A stretch of 64,000 nucleotides of DNA. Origin: Trichoderma breve. Taxonomy: Eukaryota; Ascomycota; Sordariomycetes; Hypocreales; Hypocreaceae. Under the pieces are notes generated by a model that did not search any database, was not told where the DNA came from, and saw only the letters and a program-made list of their open reading frames with translations. A program made the translations under genes and the position numbers. This document shows positions 11,846-24,700 of the stretch, piece by piece (the first letter of the stretch is position 1; each line of letters starts with the position of its first letter). The DNA is taken from assembly GCF_028502605.1 (NCBI RefSeq), contig NC_079237.1, positions 2,666,001-2,730,000 on the forward strand, given 5' to 3'.

Positions 11846-12020
11846 TAACCTATTATAAATCTATCTATTGTAAATTAACTTATTATAAATCTTTTTATTA
11901 TAAATTAATTTATTATAGATTAATTTATTTATATTAAACTATAAATTAACTTATTATAAATATATTTATTATAAATTAATATATTATAGATTAACTTATT
12001 GTAAATTAATTTATTTATAT
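11846..12020. repeat. Short degenerate tandem repeat
   Basis: About eight degenerate copies of a ~20-bp unit of the type TATTATAAATTAACT with variants TTATTGTAAATTAACT and TATTATAGATTAATTT. The rest of 11,640-12,430 is low-complexity AT sequence in which I see nothing else. Confidence 0.6.
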
Positions 12021-12429
12021 ATAGTTTATTTTTCCTATATATAACTTCTATTTCTCTTTTATAATAAAATGATAATTTAATAAGATTTTTTTCCTTTTAT
12101 TATTATTTTTTATTTTATTATTATCTTTTTTTTATTTTTTTTTATTATACTTTTATTTTTACTTTTTTTAATATAAGCTTTTATGAAGCTTATAAAATAT
12201 TAAAGTGAGTTATTATTTCTTTTTTAATTTAGTTAATTTATAAAATAATTTATTAAATTTATATTTTATAATAAAATTATAATTATATTTTTATATAATT
12301 AAGTTAATCAATTTTAATTAATTTATAATAGCTTACTTAATAATTAATTATAACTATAGTTATTAATAACTTACTTAAGAATTTATCAATATTATTATTT
12401 TATTTATTTTATTAATTAGTTTTTTTTAA

Positions 12430-12950
12430 TAATAAAATTATTTTTTATAAAAATATTTTTTGACTTAGAATAATACTAAAAATCTTATTATTTATATTAT
12501 AGCTTTATAATAACTATTATAATGATATTAATTATAGTTTTATAAAATATAAATAATATATATTATTATTTTATTCAATAAACTTTTATAGTTTATAGCT
12601 GTAATTAATTATTTTAATAGTAAAATTTATTTTATATAAAATTATTATTTTACTATAAAACAATATTAGAAATTTAATTATTTAAATTATAGCTTTAATA
12701 TAGCTTATATAATAGAACTAACTATAGGTTTATAAAATATATTTTATAATAATTATAATTTATATTATGAGGCTTATATAGCTTATAAAATTAATTAATT
12801 ATTTTAATAGTAAATTTTATTTTTTATAAAAATATTCTTTTAGCTTTAAATAATACTTAAAATTTTATTATTTAAATTATAGCTTTTATAATAAAAATTA
12901 TTATAGTTTTATAAAACGTATATGATGAATAATATTATTTTTTATTTTAT
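12430..12950. repeat. Tandem repeat array II, three units of about 174-193 bp
   Basis: Same unit as the array at 10,870-11,460, more eroded. The equivalent landmark positions are about 12,471, 12,645 and 12,838. The two arrays are about 1 kb apart, with a truncated MITE and the ~20-bp repeat between them. Confidence 0.7.
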
Positions 12951-12997
12951 TTTAATATATTTATTTATTTAAATTTACTATGTAAATAATAAATAAA

Positions 12998-13238
12998 TTA
13001 ATAATAAAATTAGTAATAAATTTATTTATTTTTTCTTTTAAATAATAACAAAACTAAATTTATTAATAATAATTTACTTATAATTAATTTAGTTTCTTTA
13101 TTAATCTAAAGAAAACTAATTTAGTTATAAGTAAATTATTATTAACTAAATTAGTTTCTTTAATTAGCTAAAGAAAACTAAATTAATTAGTAAATAATAT
13201 TAAATATTAAATAACTATTGATGAATTGTACAACCCTG
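12998..13238 (+). mobile_element. hAT-like MITE family B, shortened copy 4
   Basis: It ends ATGAATTGTACAACCCTG and shares the inner GTTTCTTTAATTAGCTAAAGAAAAC words of family B. At ~241 bp it is shorter than the 369-370-bp copies, and the left terminus is too eroded to place exactly. Confidence 0.6.
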
Positions 13239-14366
13239 CTATTAGACTTCTACTAATTTAAAGGCTTATTTTATTAAAGTAAATAATTAGTAAATAATAA
13301 AATAATAATAATATAATAAAATAGTAAATAATAAAATAAATAACTTATATCTTTTAATATGGGATTTTCTATTAAATATAAAGATATTTAATCTTTAATA
13401 TTACTATTAGTACTTAAATAAAATTCTTTATTAAAATTAAATAAATTATTATTATTAATATTTTTAATAATTTTATTATAATTAAAATTATTAGTTAATT
13501 TATTAAAAGACATATTAGCTATATTATTATTATTAATTATATTAAAGCTATTAGCTTTATTTTATAAGCTAAAATAATAATATTAGTTAAATAATAATAT
13601 TAGTTAAATAATAATATTAGTTAAATAATAAATATAAAATATTAAATAATAATATTAAATAATAATAAATAAATAATATACTTATTATATTTTATTTTTA
13701 ATAAATATAAAATAAAATTATTAATATTAAGGAGAAAGTATAATAAGCTTATATTTTTAAAATAAATATTTTTAAATTAAGGATTTAAAAATAAACTATA
13801 AAAAACCAACTTATAATAAATTAAACTAAAAGTAATTATCTTCCTAAGAAAATACTTATTTAATTTAGTAAGGTTAGATTTATATAAATAAATTAAATGA
13901 TTAAATAATAAATAATAAATAAATAATTTATTAATTTATTATTATAAAGCTTTTTAGTATATTTTAAATATAATAATTCTAACTTATTATTTATTTTATA
14001 AATATATAATAAAGCTATAGGAATTATTATATAAAATTAACTTTATAATTTAATAAAAGGCTTTAAAAAAATAAAAAATATAGTTCTTAATTTTTCTAAA
14101 GCTTTCTATTTAAAATTAGAAAAATATAATTATGAATAAATTAACTTTATAAAAATAATATAATAAATAAATAATAAAAATATACCTTTTTAAATTCTTT
14201 ATTAATTATATTATTATAATAATATAATAAAGCTTCTTTTAAACTAATTATATCATTAAGTTATAAAATATTAAATTCCAATAGGTAATATTATCTACTA
14301 AAATTAATTAATTAATAAAAAAAATAATAAATAAAAAAATAAATAAATAATAAATAAATAATTACC
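13239..14366. repeat. Second, internally deleted copy of the MULE-carrying element
   Basis: 13,239-13,690 matches 517-1,008 and 13,776-14,330 matches 3,926-4,053 plus 4,449-4,740. The transposase part present in the first copy (about 1.4-3.9 kb) is missing here. This is the layout expected of a non-autonomous deletion derivative. A family A MITE has inserted at its right side. Confidence 0.6.
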
Positions 14367-15605
14367 CAGGGTTACCAAATTCATTCATAGTTATTTATTA
14401 TTTATTTTATTAATAAATAACTCTTTGTTAATTATTAATAAATAATAAATTTAATTAGTTTTTATTAACAAAGGAAGAAATAAATTATTATTAAATTCAT
14501 TATTTATAAATAAACCTTCCCAATATAACTAGTATAAAATAAAATAAAATAAATTTATTACTTAAAATAGCTAGATTTTAATATTTATTTTATTTTATAT
14601 TTATAAGCTAAATATCTTAGGAAGGTCCCCAATAGGCGCATAGGGCAGTATACGCACAGGATAGCAGATTAATTAGCAACACCCGCTATAATAAACGCTA
14701 TAATTTCCTTCTAGCTAACCGCTATTAGCTACCTATCTCTACAACCTAATATAACCTATAATAAATATAATAACTAATTTTCTTACAACTACAGATACAG
14801 TAATTTCTCTTCCTCTTAAATACTATTATTAATTAAAAAAAGAGCTAAAGCTTAATTTAGCTATTTATACTGCCTTTAGTAGTTATAAGTAGATTATTTA
14901 AAGGTTTATATTTAGAAAAACCAGTTATTTAAAAATTATATACGTCTATAATTAGTTTTACAAAGGCTGCTAATTTTTAATAAGTATTAACGAAAATTAG
15001 GATAAACTTTAGGTCTTAAAACATTAATTAAAAGCTTACTTTTCTTATTATAACTATTTAATTAAGCTAGTAAAGTAACTATAGTAGCTAAAAAACCAGC
15101 AGCTAAAAAACTAGTCGGAAGATTAACTAAAAGGCTAGTTAAAAAAGGAGTTAAAAAACTAGCTAGAAAGCTAGTTAAAAAAGGAATTAAAAGATTAACT
15201 AGAAAAAAAGCTAGAATATTAGCTAAAAAAGGAGCTATTAATAATACCTACCTATAGTAAATACTATAGAAAAGGCTATAAAAGGTAGGTAAAAGCTTAT
15301 ATATTAAAAGATAAAAGCAGTAGCTTAGAAAAATAAGTAGCTAATAGCAGTTAGTTAAAAGGAAATTACAGCGCTTATTATAGTAGGTATTACTAACTAA
15401 TTTACTATCCTGTGTATATACTGCCCCATGCGCTTATTAAGGACTATCTTAGGAATAGTTTATTAAAAATAATAAAATTAATAATGATTTATTTTATTAT
15501 TTATTATTTATTATTATTTAAAAATAATTAATAAATAATAAATTCCTTTTATTTTATTTTCTTTAAAGTATTAATAAAGTAAATTATTACTAATTAATAA
15601 TCTTA
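14367..15605 (+). mobile_element. hAT-like MITE family A, copy 4, split by a nested TIR element
   Basis: The left end CAGGGTTACCAAATTCATTC is at 14,367. The eroded right end (ACTAATTAATAATCTTA) is at about 15,605. In between, at 14,624-15,444, a different element is inserted. Without it the MITE would have a length close to the other A copies. Confidence 0.7.
14624..15444. mobile_element. 821-bp TIR element (MULE-like) nested in a MITE, with remnant basic-protein frame
   Basis: Terminal inverted repeats of about 40 bp: the left end reads GGTCCCCAATAGGCGCATAG then GGCAGTATACGCACAGGATAG; the reverse complement of the right end reads GTCCTTAATAAGCGCATGGG then GCAGTATATACACAGGATAG. Both sides are flanked by the 11-bp direct repeat TATCTTAGGAA (14,613-14,623 and 15,445-15,455), within the 9-11 bp typical of Mutator-like elements. 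Inside (about 15,085-15,245) a plus-strand frame reads as a Lys/Arg-rich repeat (AAKKLVGRLTKRLVKKGVKK and similar), where Leu probably replaces Pro through CCA-to-CTA RIP changes. The original would have been a K-K-P / G-R-P type DNA-binding-like tail. It is less RIP-mutated than its surroundings, so it arrived later than its host MITE. Confidence 0.75.
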
Positions 15606-16679
15606 ATATTATTTAAAAATTAAAAAATAACTATAATATAAATTCTAAAAATAAAGTTTTTTTTAAAATTATTTTCTTTTAAAATAATACTAATATTAAA
15701 TTTTTAAAAATAATAATAAAAAATAAAATATAATAAATAATAAAAAAAATAATAAAAAAAATAAAAAAAAAAATTAAAAAGATTCTAAGTTAGTATTAAA
15801 TACTTAAAAGCCTAAGTACCTTTTACTTAATCTTTAATTAATTAAACTTATATATAAAATAAAAAATAAAACTATTATTTTTAATTTCCTAAAGATTTTA
15901 AAAGCTAAAGTTATTAATAATAATAATATAAATAAATTGAATTTAAATAATATTAAAAAAATAAAAATAATAATTAAATTAATAACCTTTTATTATTAAT
16001 AAAAGCTATACTTTAATATTTATATAAAGTATTTAAATAATTATTTTTTATTACTCTTTATAAAATTAATAAATAAAAATTATTAAAATATTATTTAAAA
16101 CGTAATATTATAACTTTATAAAAAATAAATAATTATATTAAAGGTAATATAATTAAAAAAGTAAAATAAAGCCTAGGATTTATAAAATAAATTATTAAAA
16201 AAATAATATATAAAAAAACTATAAACTAAATAATTAATTTATTTAAAAAAAAAAATATATAAATAAAAATTAAATAATAAGCTACTTTAAGTTATTATTT
16301 AGGGAAAGGAAATTATATTAAATTTATTTACTAAATTAAACTACTTAACCTTTATTAATAAAATTATTATAACTTTTTTTTTTATTTTTAAATTATTAAA
16401 ATACTATAAAAAAAACTATTTAATTTTAAAAAATATTCTTATATATTAAATAATAATCTTCTTAAGCCTTAGTGTAAAAATCTCTAGTTAAATAAGGAAA
16501 TTTATAAATTAATTTTAAAACTAAAGTAAAGTTAAATATAATATTATACTAAGTATTAATATTAATATTACTTTAAGCTTTTTTAAAAAGTAGCTTTACA
16601 TAAGTAATATTATTTAATTTTTATTAATACCTAAATTATATATACTAGTTATAATTTAAATTACTAAACTATATATAAT

Positions 16680-17135
16680 TAAGGTTATTAATTAATAATA
16701 ATTTATTTTATTAATACCTTAAAGAAAATAAAATAAAATTTTCTTATTATTTATTATTTATTATTTTTTTAATTTTTTAAACTAAAGAAAATAAAATAAA
16801 GGTATATATTATTAATAATAATTTATTAATAAAAGTAATAAATTTAATAATAACTAAGCTAATAAAAAATATTATATAAGTAAATTATATATTTTTCTAA
16901 AGTTAAAAAGCAGGGCTATAAACCTATATTTTATATTTTTTTATATTTATTTTACTTACTATATTATTTAATATATAAATATCTTTTATTATTTACTTTT
17001 ATTAATAAAAAATTCCTTTATTTTATTAATACCCTAAAGAAAATAAATAAAATTTATTATTTATTAATTAATAATAAAAGATTATTTATTAATAAAATAA
17101 ATAATAAATAATTATTAATAAATTTAGTAACCTTA
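16680..17135 (-). mobile_element. hAT-like MITE family A, copy 5, with exact TSD
   Basis: 456 bp, both ends fully RIP-eroded (TAAGGTTATTAATTAA and AATTTAGTAACCTTA), same orientation as the copy at 38. It is still flanked by a perfect 8-bp duplication TATATAAT (16,672-16,679 and 17,136-17,143). Internal words match copy 1 (TTTATTAATACCTTAAAG). Confidence 0.85.
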
Positions 17136-18660
17136 TATATAATTAATATAATCTTTATATTAATAAAAAAATATATATATTTTTATATAATTATAATAAT
17201 AAATAAATAAGTTTAAATATAATAATAATATAATTAAAAATTACTTTAATTATAAAAAGTAATTAAAAAACCCTTATAGTATTTAGCTTTTTATATACCT
17301 AAAGATTAAAAAAGCTAATTATAAAAATAAACAATTTTAATAAAAATATATAAATAATTCTAAACCTTAGTTTTAATAATATAAATAATTAAAAAATAAT
17401 TAAATAAATATAATTTAAAAATATTTTTTTTTAAAAATATTACTTAAAATAATAACCTTTAATAAAATTCTTTAATATTAAAAATAATTAAAATAACTTA
17501 AAAAAATTAATTTTAATATAAATAAAAAAACTTAAGTAATTGAAGTTAATTTTTTTAATAATTAAAATTTTAAAATATTTTTAAAATTAAATAAAAAAAA
17601 AGTTAATATTAAAATTAAATAATATTTTAAATAAATTTATAATATTAATATTTAATATAAATACTTAAGGTAAAAAATAAAAATTTATTTAGTTATATTA
17701 AAAAAAAGTATATTTTTAAAAAATTACTTTTACTTAAACTTAAGCTTCAATATAAAATATAATATTAAAAAGCTTTTAATAAAAAATAAAAAAAAAATCC
17801 TTAATAATTAAATAATTATATATATAAAGAAAAAAAAATTATAGAAAAAAAATATTAAAAAAAATATTAAAAATAAATATAAATAAAAGAAATTTATAAA
17901 AGTATAATAAAAATTTTATTATTTAAAAAAATAATAATTTATAATAATAAAAAAAATTAACTTAAGGAAAATATAATTATAAAAAGCCCTTAAGCTTTAT
18001 AAATAAAAAACTTTATATAAGTTTTTTATTAATATTATATTTTTTATTTATATTTTAATTTTTTTTAATAAATTTTATTAAATTATTTAAATTCTTTTTT
18101 TTAATTTTCTTAATTTTTTATAAGTAAAATATAAGTTTTAAATAAGTAATTATAATAATAAAACCTCTAAAACTTTTTTAATTAATAAATAAAAAAAAAG
18201 TAAAGATTATTATTTTATATTATTTATATTTTTTTTAAAAATATATTTACTTTTTAATTTTTTAAAAAACTAAAAAAACATTTATTAATAAAAATATAAA
18301 TAAACTTTATAATAAATAATTTATATAATTTATTTTAAAGTATATATAACCTAAGAAATAAATATAAAATTACTTTATTTAAAACTTTTAAAAAAATTAA
18401 TTAAAAAAATACTTTAGTTAAATTAAGTATTTTTTTAATATTTTATAAAATAAATTATATAATTATATAAAAAAATTTATAAATTTTTATTAAAAAATAA
18501 TAAAAAAAATATAAATTATAAATAATTATTTAATTATAAAATTTTAAATTATAATTTAAAAGTTTAATTATATAATTATTATTAAGTAATATAAAATATA
18601 TATTTTTAAAAAATATATTAAATATAATTTATTTAAAATTAAAAATATTAATATTTATTA

Positions 18661-19300
18661 TAAAAGTTATATTTATTATTAAAAAGGTTAATAAAACTAT
18701 AATAACTAAATTAAAAAAAAAACTATACTTTAGCCTTTAATTTAAAATTTAAAATTAATTTATAATTTAACTTAATTAATTAAGTTAAACTTTAAAATTT
18801 AAGTAATAAAATATAATTATTATATTAAAGTTTAAAATTAAATTTAAAGTATATAAAATAACTTAAATAATAAAGTTTAAATATAATATAAGTTTTAAAC
18901 TTTATAATTTATAATTTAATAACTTAATTAAACTAAATAAATATTTTTTTATTAAATTATAAAAAGTAATAATATTTTTTATAAATAAATAATTTACTTA
19001 ATTTTTTTAATTTATTATATAAAAGTAAAATTAAAATAATAAAATTAATAAAAGTTTTAATTTTAAGATATTATTACTTAATATATTTTAAAAAAAATAA
19101 AAATTATAAATAATTATAATTAAAATAATAATTATTATTATAAAAATTTATAATTAAAATATTATTAATATTATAAATAAATTTTACTAAAGTTTAAAAA
19201 ATAAAAAAAATAAAAAAAAAAAATTTAAATTAATTATAAAAAATTCTTTTTTAATTAAGTTATTAATTAATAATTATTAAATAAAAATTTAATAATAATT
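18661..19300 (+). repeat. Dispersed AT repeat alpha, copy a
   Basis: Starts TAAAAGTTATATTTATTATT and includes the conserved words CTTTAGCCTTT, AAAATTAATTTATAATTTAA and AATTATTATATTAAAG. The same ~300-bp core occurs at eight other places between 29 and 42 kb. Its right half overlaps the inverted repeat at 18,968-19,562. Confidence 0.75.
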
Positions 19301-19562
19301 TATTATTTTAATTTTAATTAAGTAATTTTTTTTTATATTTAAAAAAAAATTAATATTTATTATAAATTTTATTAAAATTTTAAAATATTTAAAAAATATA
19401 TTAAAAAATTAATTATTTATAATTTTTATTTTTTTTTAAAATATATTAAGTAATAATAATTTAAAATTAAAATTTTTATTAATTTTATTATTTTAATTTT
19501 ACTTTTATATAATAAATTAAAAAAATTAAGTAAATTATTTATTTATAAAAAATATTATTATA
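18968..19562. repeat. Inverted repeat with ~150-bp arms
   Basis: The left arm 18,968-19,117 and the right arm 19,411-19,562 are near-perfect reverse complements (shared words TTTATAAATAAATAATTTAC and AAATTATAAATAATT with their complements), separated by about 293 bp. The foldback involves the right half of repeat alpha copy a. Confidence 0.75.
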
Positions 19563-20973
19563 AAAAATAAAATATTTAAAATTATTTAATTTTTATATTA
19601 TATTTTATATAATTTAATTTAAAAAAAAATAATATAATTTTTTAAATTTATTTTAGTTAATAATAATATTTATTTTAATTAAAAATTATATTTTAAAATT
19701 TAATAAAATTTAAAATTAAAATTAAATAATTAAATATAATAAAAAAATTAAAATATTATTTATATAATATTAAAAATTATTATTTTAAATAAATTAAAAA
19801 TATTCTAATAAAAAACTTTTACTTAAGAAATTAAATATTAATATTTATAAAACTTAAATTTTTTATATTTAAAAACTTTTAAAAATAATTAAAATAAAAA
19901 AATATTAAAAAATAAATAATATATATAAATTAAAAAATAAAATTTATTAAATTATAAAATAATATTTAAATATTTATATTATAAAAAAATATTTTTAATT
20001 ATAAATTAATAAACTTAAATAAAGTTAATAAATTAATAATTTAATATATAAAAATATTAATTTTTTATTTTTTTTTAATTTTAATTAAAACCTTTATTTA
20101 ATATTTTTAAACTTACTTAATAAAATACTTTATTATAAATAACTATTTTAAAATAATTAATTATATTAATTTAAAATTAAATAATATTTTACTTTATTAT
20201 ATTTTTATTTTATAATAGTTTATAAACTTAATTTAAAAGTATTATTTTATTATTTTTAAATTAATCTTTAAGTTATTTTTTATAATAAAGCTTTTTTATA
20301 ATATTTTACTATAGTTTTATTTATAAAGTTATATTAAAATTAATTAATTAAAAATGTATATATATTTAATTATTATATTAATATAAAGTATAAAAAAAAA
20401 TAATTAAATTAAAAATATTTATATAAATAATTATTAATTTACCTTAAGATTTAAAAATATATATATATATATATATTTTATAATTTAAAAATTATAATAA
20501 AGCTTAAATATTATAAATATTTATATTTTAATAATAAAAAAAAACTATAAACTTTAAATTTAAAAAAAAATCAAAAATTTAATTAATTACTTTTAAATAA
20601 AGTTAATATTATATTAATATTATACTAAAACCTTTATAATCTCTAAAAATCTATTAAAAAAACTAAAAAAAAAATTAAAAAATAAATATAATAAATTAAT
20701 TAATTACTATTACTTAAATTAATTAAAAAATATAAAAAAAATTATAATTTTTTATTATATAATAAAACTAAGGGAAAATATTAAAAATAATATTTTTAAA
20801 ATTAATTAAAAAAATTATAATAAAAAATTTAAAAAATTAAAAAATTAAATAATTTATTAAAAAAAATTGAAGTAAATAAAAAAATTAATTATAAATTTTT
20901 TTTTTTATTATATTTAATCTAATTTAAATAAATATATATAATTTTTTTATTTTTATTTAAAAATTTACTAAAT

Positions 20974-21048
20974 TTAAAAATTATAAAAAAAAATTATAAT
21001 TATTAAAATTTTAAAAATTATAAAAAAAAATTATAATTATTAAAATTT
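20974..21048. repeat. Two-copy direct tandem repeat (~37 bp)
   Basis: Two perfect successive copies of a unit containing AAAATTATAAAAAAAAATTA. The flanks 19,563-20,973 and 21,049-21,310 hold nothing else I recognise. Confidence 0.6.
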
Positions 21049-21310
21049 TAAAAATAAATTTATTAAAATTTACTTTTTAAATTTTAAAGAAAAATTTTTA
21101 ATAAAAGAATTTAATTAAGTTTATAATTTATAGTAATTAAAATAAATAACTAAGCTAAGTTTAACTTAGTTTAATAATATAAAAAAAATAATTTTCTTTA
21201 TTTAAAAAAAATAAAATAAAATATTTTAATAAAATAAAACTTAATTATAATAGTAGCTTTATTTTAGTTAAAATAAAATTATAATAATTAAATTAAATAA
21301 TTATAATATC

Positions 21311-21713
21311 TTAATTTAATATTTTAATAATATAAAGTAAATTCCTAAGGTAATAAACTATAGTTAATTACTTTATATTAATAAAAAAAATAAAAAGTAG
21401 CTTTAAGTAAATATAATTATAAAATAAATAAAATATAATAAAAATTTAATTTATATTTAATTTTAATATTTTATTAATAATTAATTATTTAAGTTATTTA
21501 AAAAATATAAAAAATTAAGTTTTATATATTTAATTATTTTTAATAATTTACTTTTAAGATTATAAACTTAAATATAAAATTACTATATAAAAAATAATTT
21601 ATTTAAAGTAGTTTATAATAAAATTATTAATTTTATTTTTATTAATTTTTAAAAATTAATATTTTTTTAAAGTATATATATAATATATTATTATTTTAGA
21701 TTAAACTATAATA
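21311..21713 (-). repeat. LTR (left, 3' LTR) of the 7.4-kb element
   Basis: About 403 bp, starting near TTAATTTAATATTTTAATAA and ending near AACTATAATA. Partner of 28,342-28,743. The sequence just right of it also follows the LTR at 31,661, which marks the internal boundary. Confidence 0.72.
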
Positions 21714-24700
21714 TAATATTCCCTTTTTATTAATTTTATCCTTAAGGCTAATTATATAATAGTATTTATAAATATAATTTTAAATTTTTTTTATAAGTTT
21801 ATTTTTTTTTAATTATATTATTATAAATATAAAAGTTTTAAAAGTTATTTTTTATAAAATTTATAAGTAATTATTACTTATATTATTTATTTTAGTTAAT
21901 AAATCTAAAGTAAATATACTTTATTTTTATTATTTTTATAAATTAATTATATATTATATAATTAAAAGTTTATTTTATTATTATAAATATATTAAATATA
22001 GTTATTTTTATAATAGTATATTAATTATATTTTTTTATAAATAATATATTTTTTTCTTTATAAAATAATATTAATATTTTCCTTTAGTAATAAAGATATT
22101 AAATTAATAGAAAAAGTTAAAGAAAAAGAAAAAAAAAATAAAAAAAACCTTAGATTTTTTTATACTTAGTTTATTAATTTTTAAAATAAAGTAATAGCTA
22201 CTATAAGTTATTTATTTTATATTTATTATACTAAGAAAAAAGTTAAGAAATATAATACTAAGTTAATTTATTATAAAATATAAGAGTTTAATAAAAAAAA
22301 ATAGAGTTTTTAAAGCTTAAGTAATATAAAATTTATAATACTTAAGGGTACTTAATAATATTAATTAATTTTCTTTAGGTATTAGTTTAAAGTTTATAAA
22401 TTTAGGTTTTTTTATATTAATAAAAAAAACTAAAGTATTTTTTTAAGTAGTTTTTTTATTTATTAATTAATTAATATTAAGAGTTTTAAATATATTTTTA
22501 AGTTTATTTAAAAATCTTAAATTAGTTTTATTATATTAAAGTTTTTAATAAATTCCTAAGTATTATAAATTAAATTATATTTTTTTTATTTAATTTAATA
22601 TTTAATTTTTTTTTTAAATTCCTTTATATTACTAAGATTTTTTTAATTTTTAATTTTTTTTTATTTTTAATAATAATAATTTTATTTAAAATTAATTTTT
22701 TTATTATTTTATTAATTTATATTTTTTTTAAAAGTAATATATAAAATATAAAGTATTTTAATTATATATTTTTTAATATTTTTAATTTATAGTTAATATA
22801 ATTAATTTTCTTTAGAATTTTAAATAATTTAATTTTTTTAAAATTAAGTTTATTATTTAATTAATTTATTTTAATATTTAATATTTTATAACTTTATATA
22901 TATTAAAGTAAGTAAATTATATTCCTTTTTTAAAAGTTTAATTTTTTAATTTTATTTTTATTTATATAATATTTTATATATTTTTAAATAAGTTTTAATT
23001 ATATTTTTAATTTTTTATATAAATTAATTATTAATTTTACTTAAAGTTATACTTTATTAATATTAAATTTTTTTTAAAGTAATTTATATATTAAAAAAGT
23101 ATATTTATATAAAGTATAAAATAATATTAACTTAGTTAACTTAGACTTTATATTATTATAATATAATTAAGTAAAGGGTAATTTATTAATTTAATTATTT
23201 TATTATAAATTAATAAAATATTATAAATATTATTTAATAATTTAGTTTACTTATTTTATTTAATTATTTATTTTAAAATAGTATATATTATTAAATTTCT
23301 AATTTACTTTAAGTTTAATTATAAGTTTTTATTAAAATTTAAAAGTAAAAGTTTATTTTTTATTTAAAATAATTTCTTAAGGTATATTATAATTAATTAT
23401 TATTATTTTTAAATATATATAAATAAGGTTTTTTATTAAATATAATTTTTAATAAAATAAAAAATATATTTACTTTATAAATTTATTTACTATTATTAAA
23501 ATATTATTATAAATTACTTTAAAAAAAAGTTTTTTAAAAAATAATAAATTTATAATATAATTAAAAATAATTATTTTTTATAATAATTTAAGTATTAATA
23601 AAAATTATAATTTTTTATAAAGTTTATATTTTTTATATTTAATATATTAATATTTATTATAAATTAATATAATATTAATAATAATTTTTTTTTATTTTTT
23701 TAAATTAATATATTATAAATATTTACTAATATATAATTATAATATTTTAATATTTAAATAAAAAATATTTATAAATATATTTTATAATTTTTTTTTATAA
23801 ATTTAAAAATATTTAATATTTATTTTTATTTATAAAGTATTTACTTTATATTATAACCTAAAATAAAAATTAATATAATTTTAAATTTTTTATATATTTT
23901 TTAATTTATTTAAAAAGTTTATTATATTTTTTTACTTTAAAAATTATATTAAAGGATTTTTATTTATAATTACTTTATATATTTTAATATAATATAATAC
24001 TTTAATAATTAAGAATTTTTTAAAAATAATTAATTTTTTTATTAAATATATTAACTTTTTTATTTTTTAATTATTTATAATATATTAATTTATAATTAAA
24101 TTTACTTAAAAATTTAAAATATTTTAATTATTATTTAAATAATTTTTAAGTAAATATAAAGTAAGTAATATTTTAATAATTAATAAAAATTTTAATTTAA
24201 AATTTACTTTTTTTATAATATTAATTATATTATTTTAAATAGTTTTTAATTTTTAAAAAATTTTTATTATAAATTATATAATTAAATTTAGTTTTATTAA
24301 GCTTTTATAAGTAAAAGGTAATAGAATAAAGTTTTCTTTATTATTTTATTAATTTAATATTTTTTAATTATATATTTTAATATATTAATTTTAATTTCTA
24401 TTAGTTTTTTAAAATTATATATAATTAAAATAAATTTTAAAATAATAGTTTATTTAATTATTTAAAATATTTATTTAGTTTTTTTTATTTATTTAAATTT
24501 TTAATTTTTTTTTATTATATTAATTAAAAGTTAAGTAAAAACTAAGAAGTTTTAAATAAAATATTAATAATAATTAATTAATTTATAAAAAATTTATATT
24601 TCCTTAATTAATATTAATATTAATTAATTATTAATTATAATAATTTTCTTTAAGTTTATTTATATAATTTTAAAAATAATAATATATTTTAAAAATTTTA

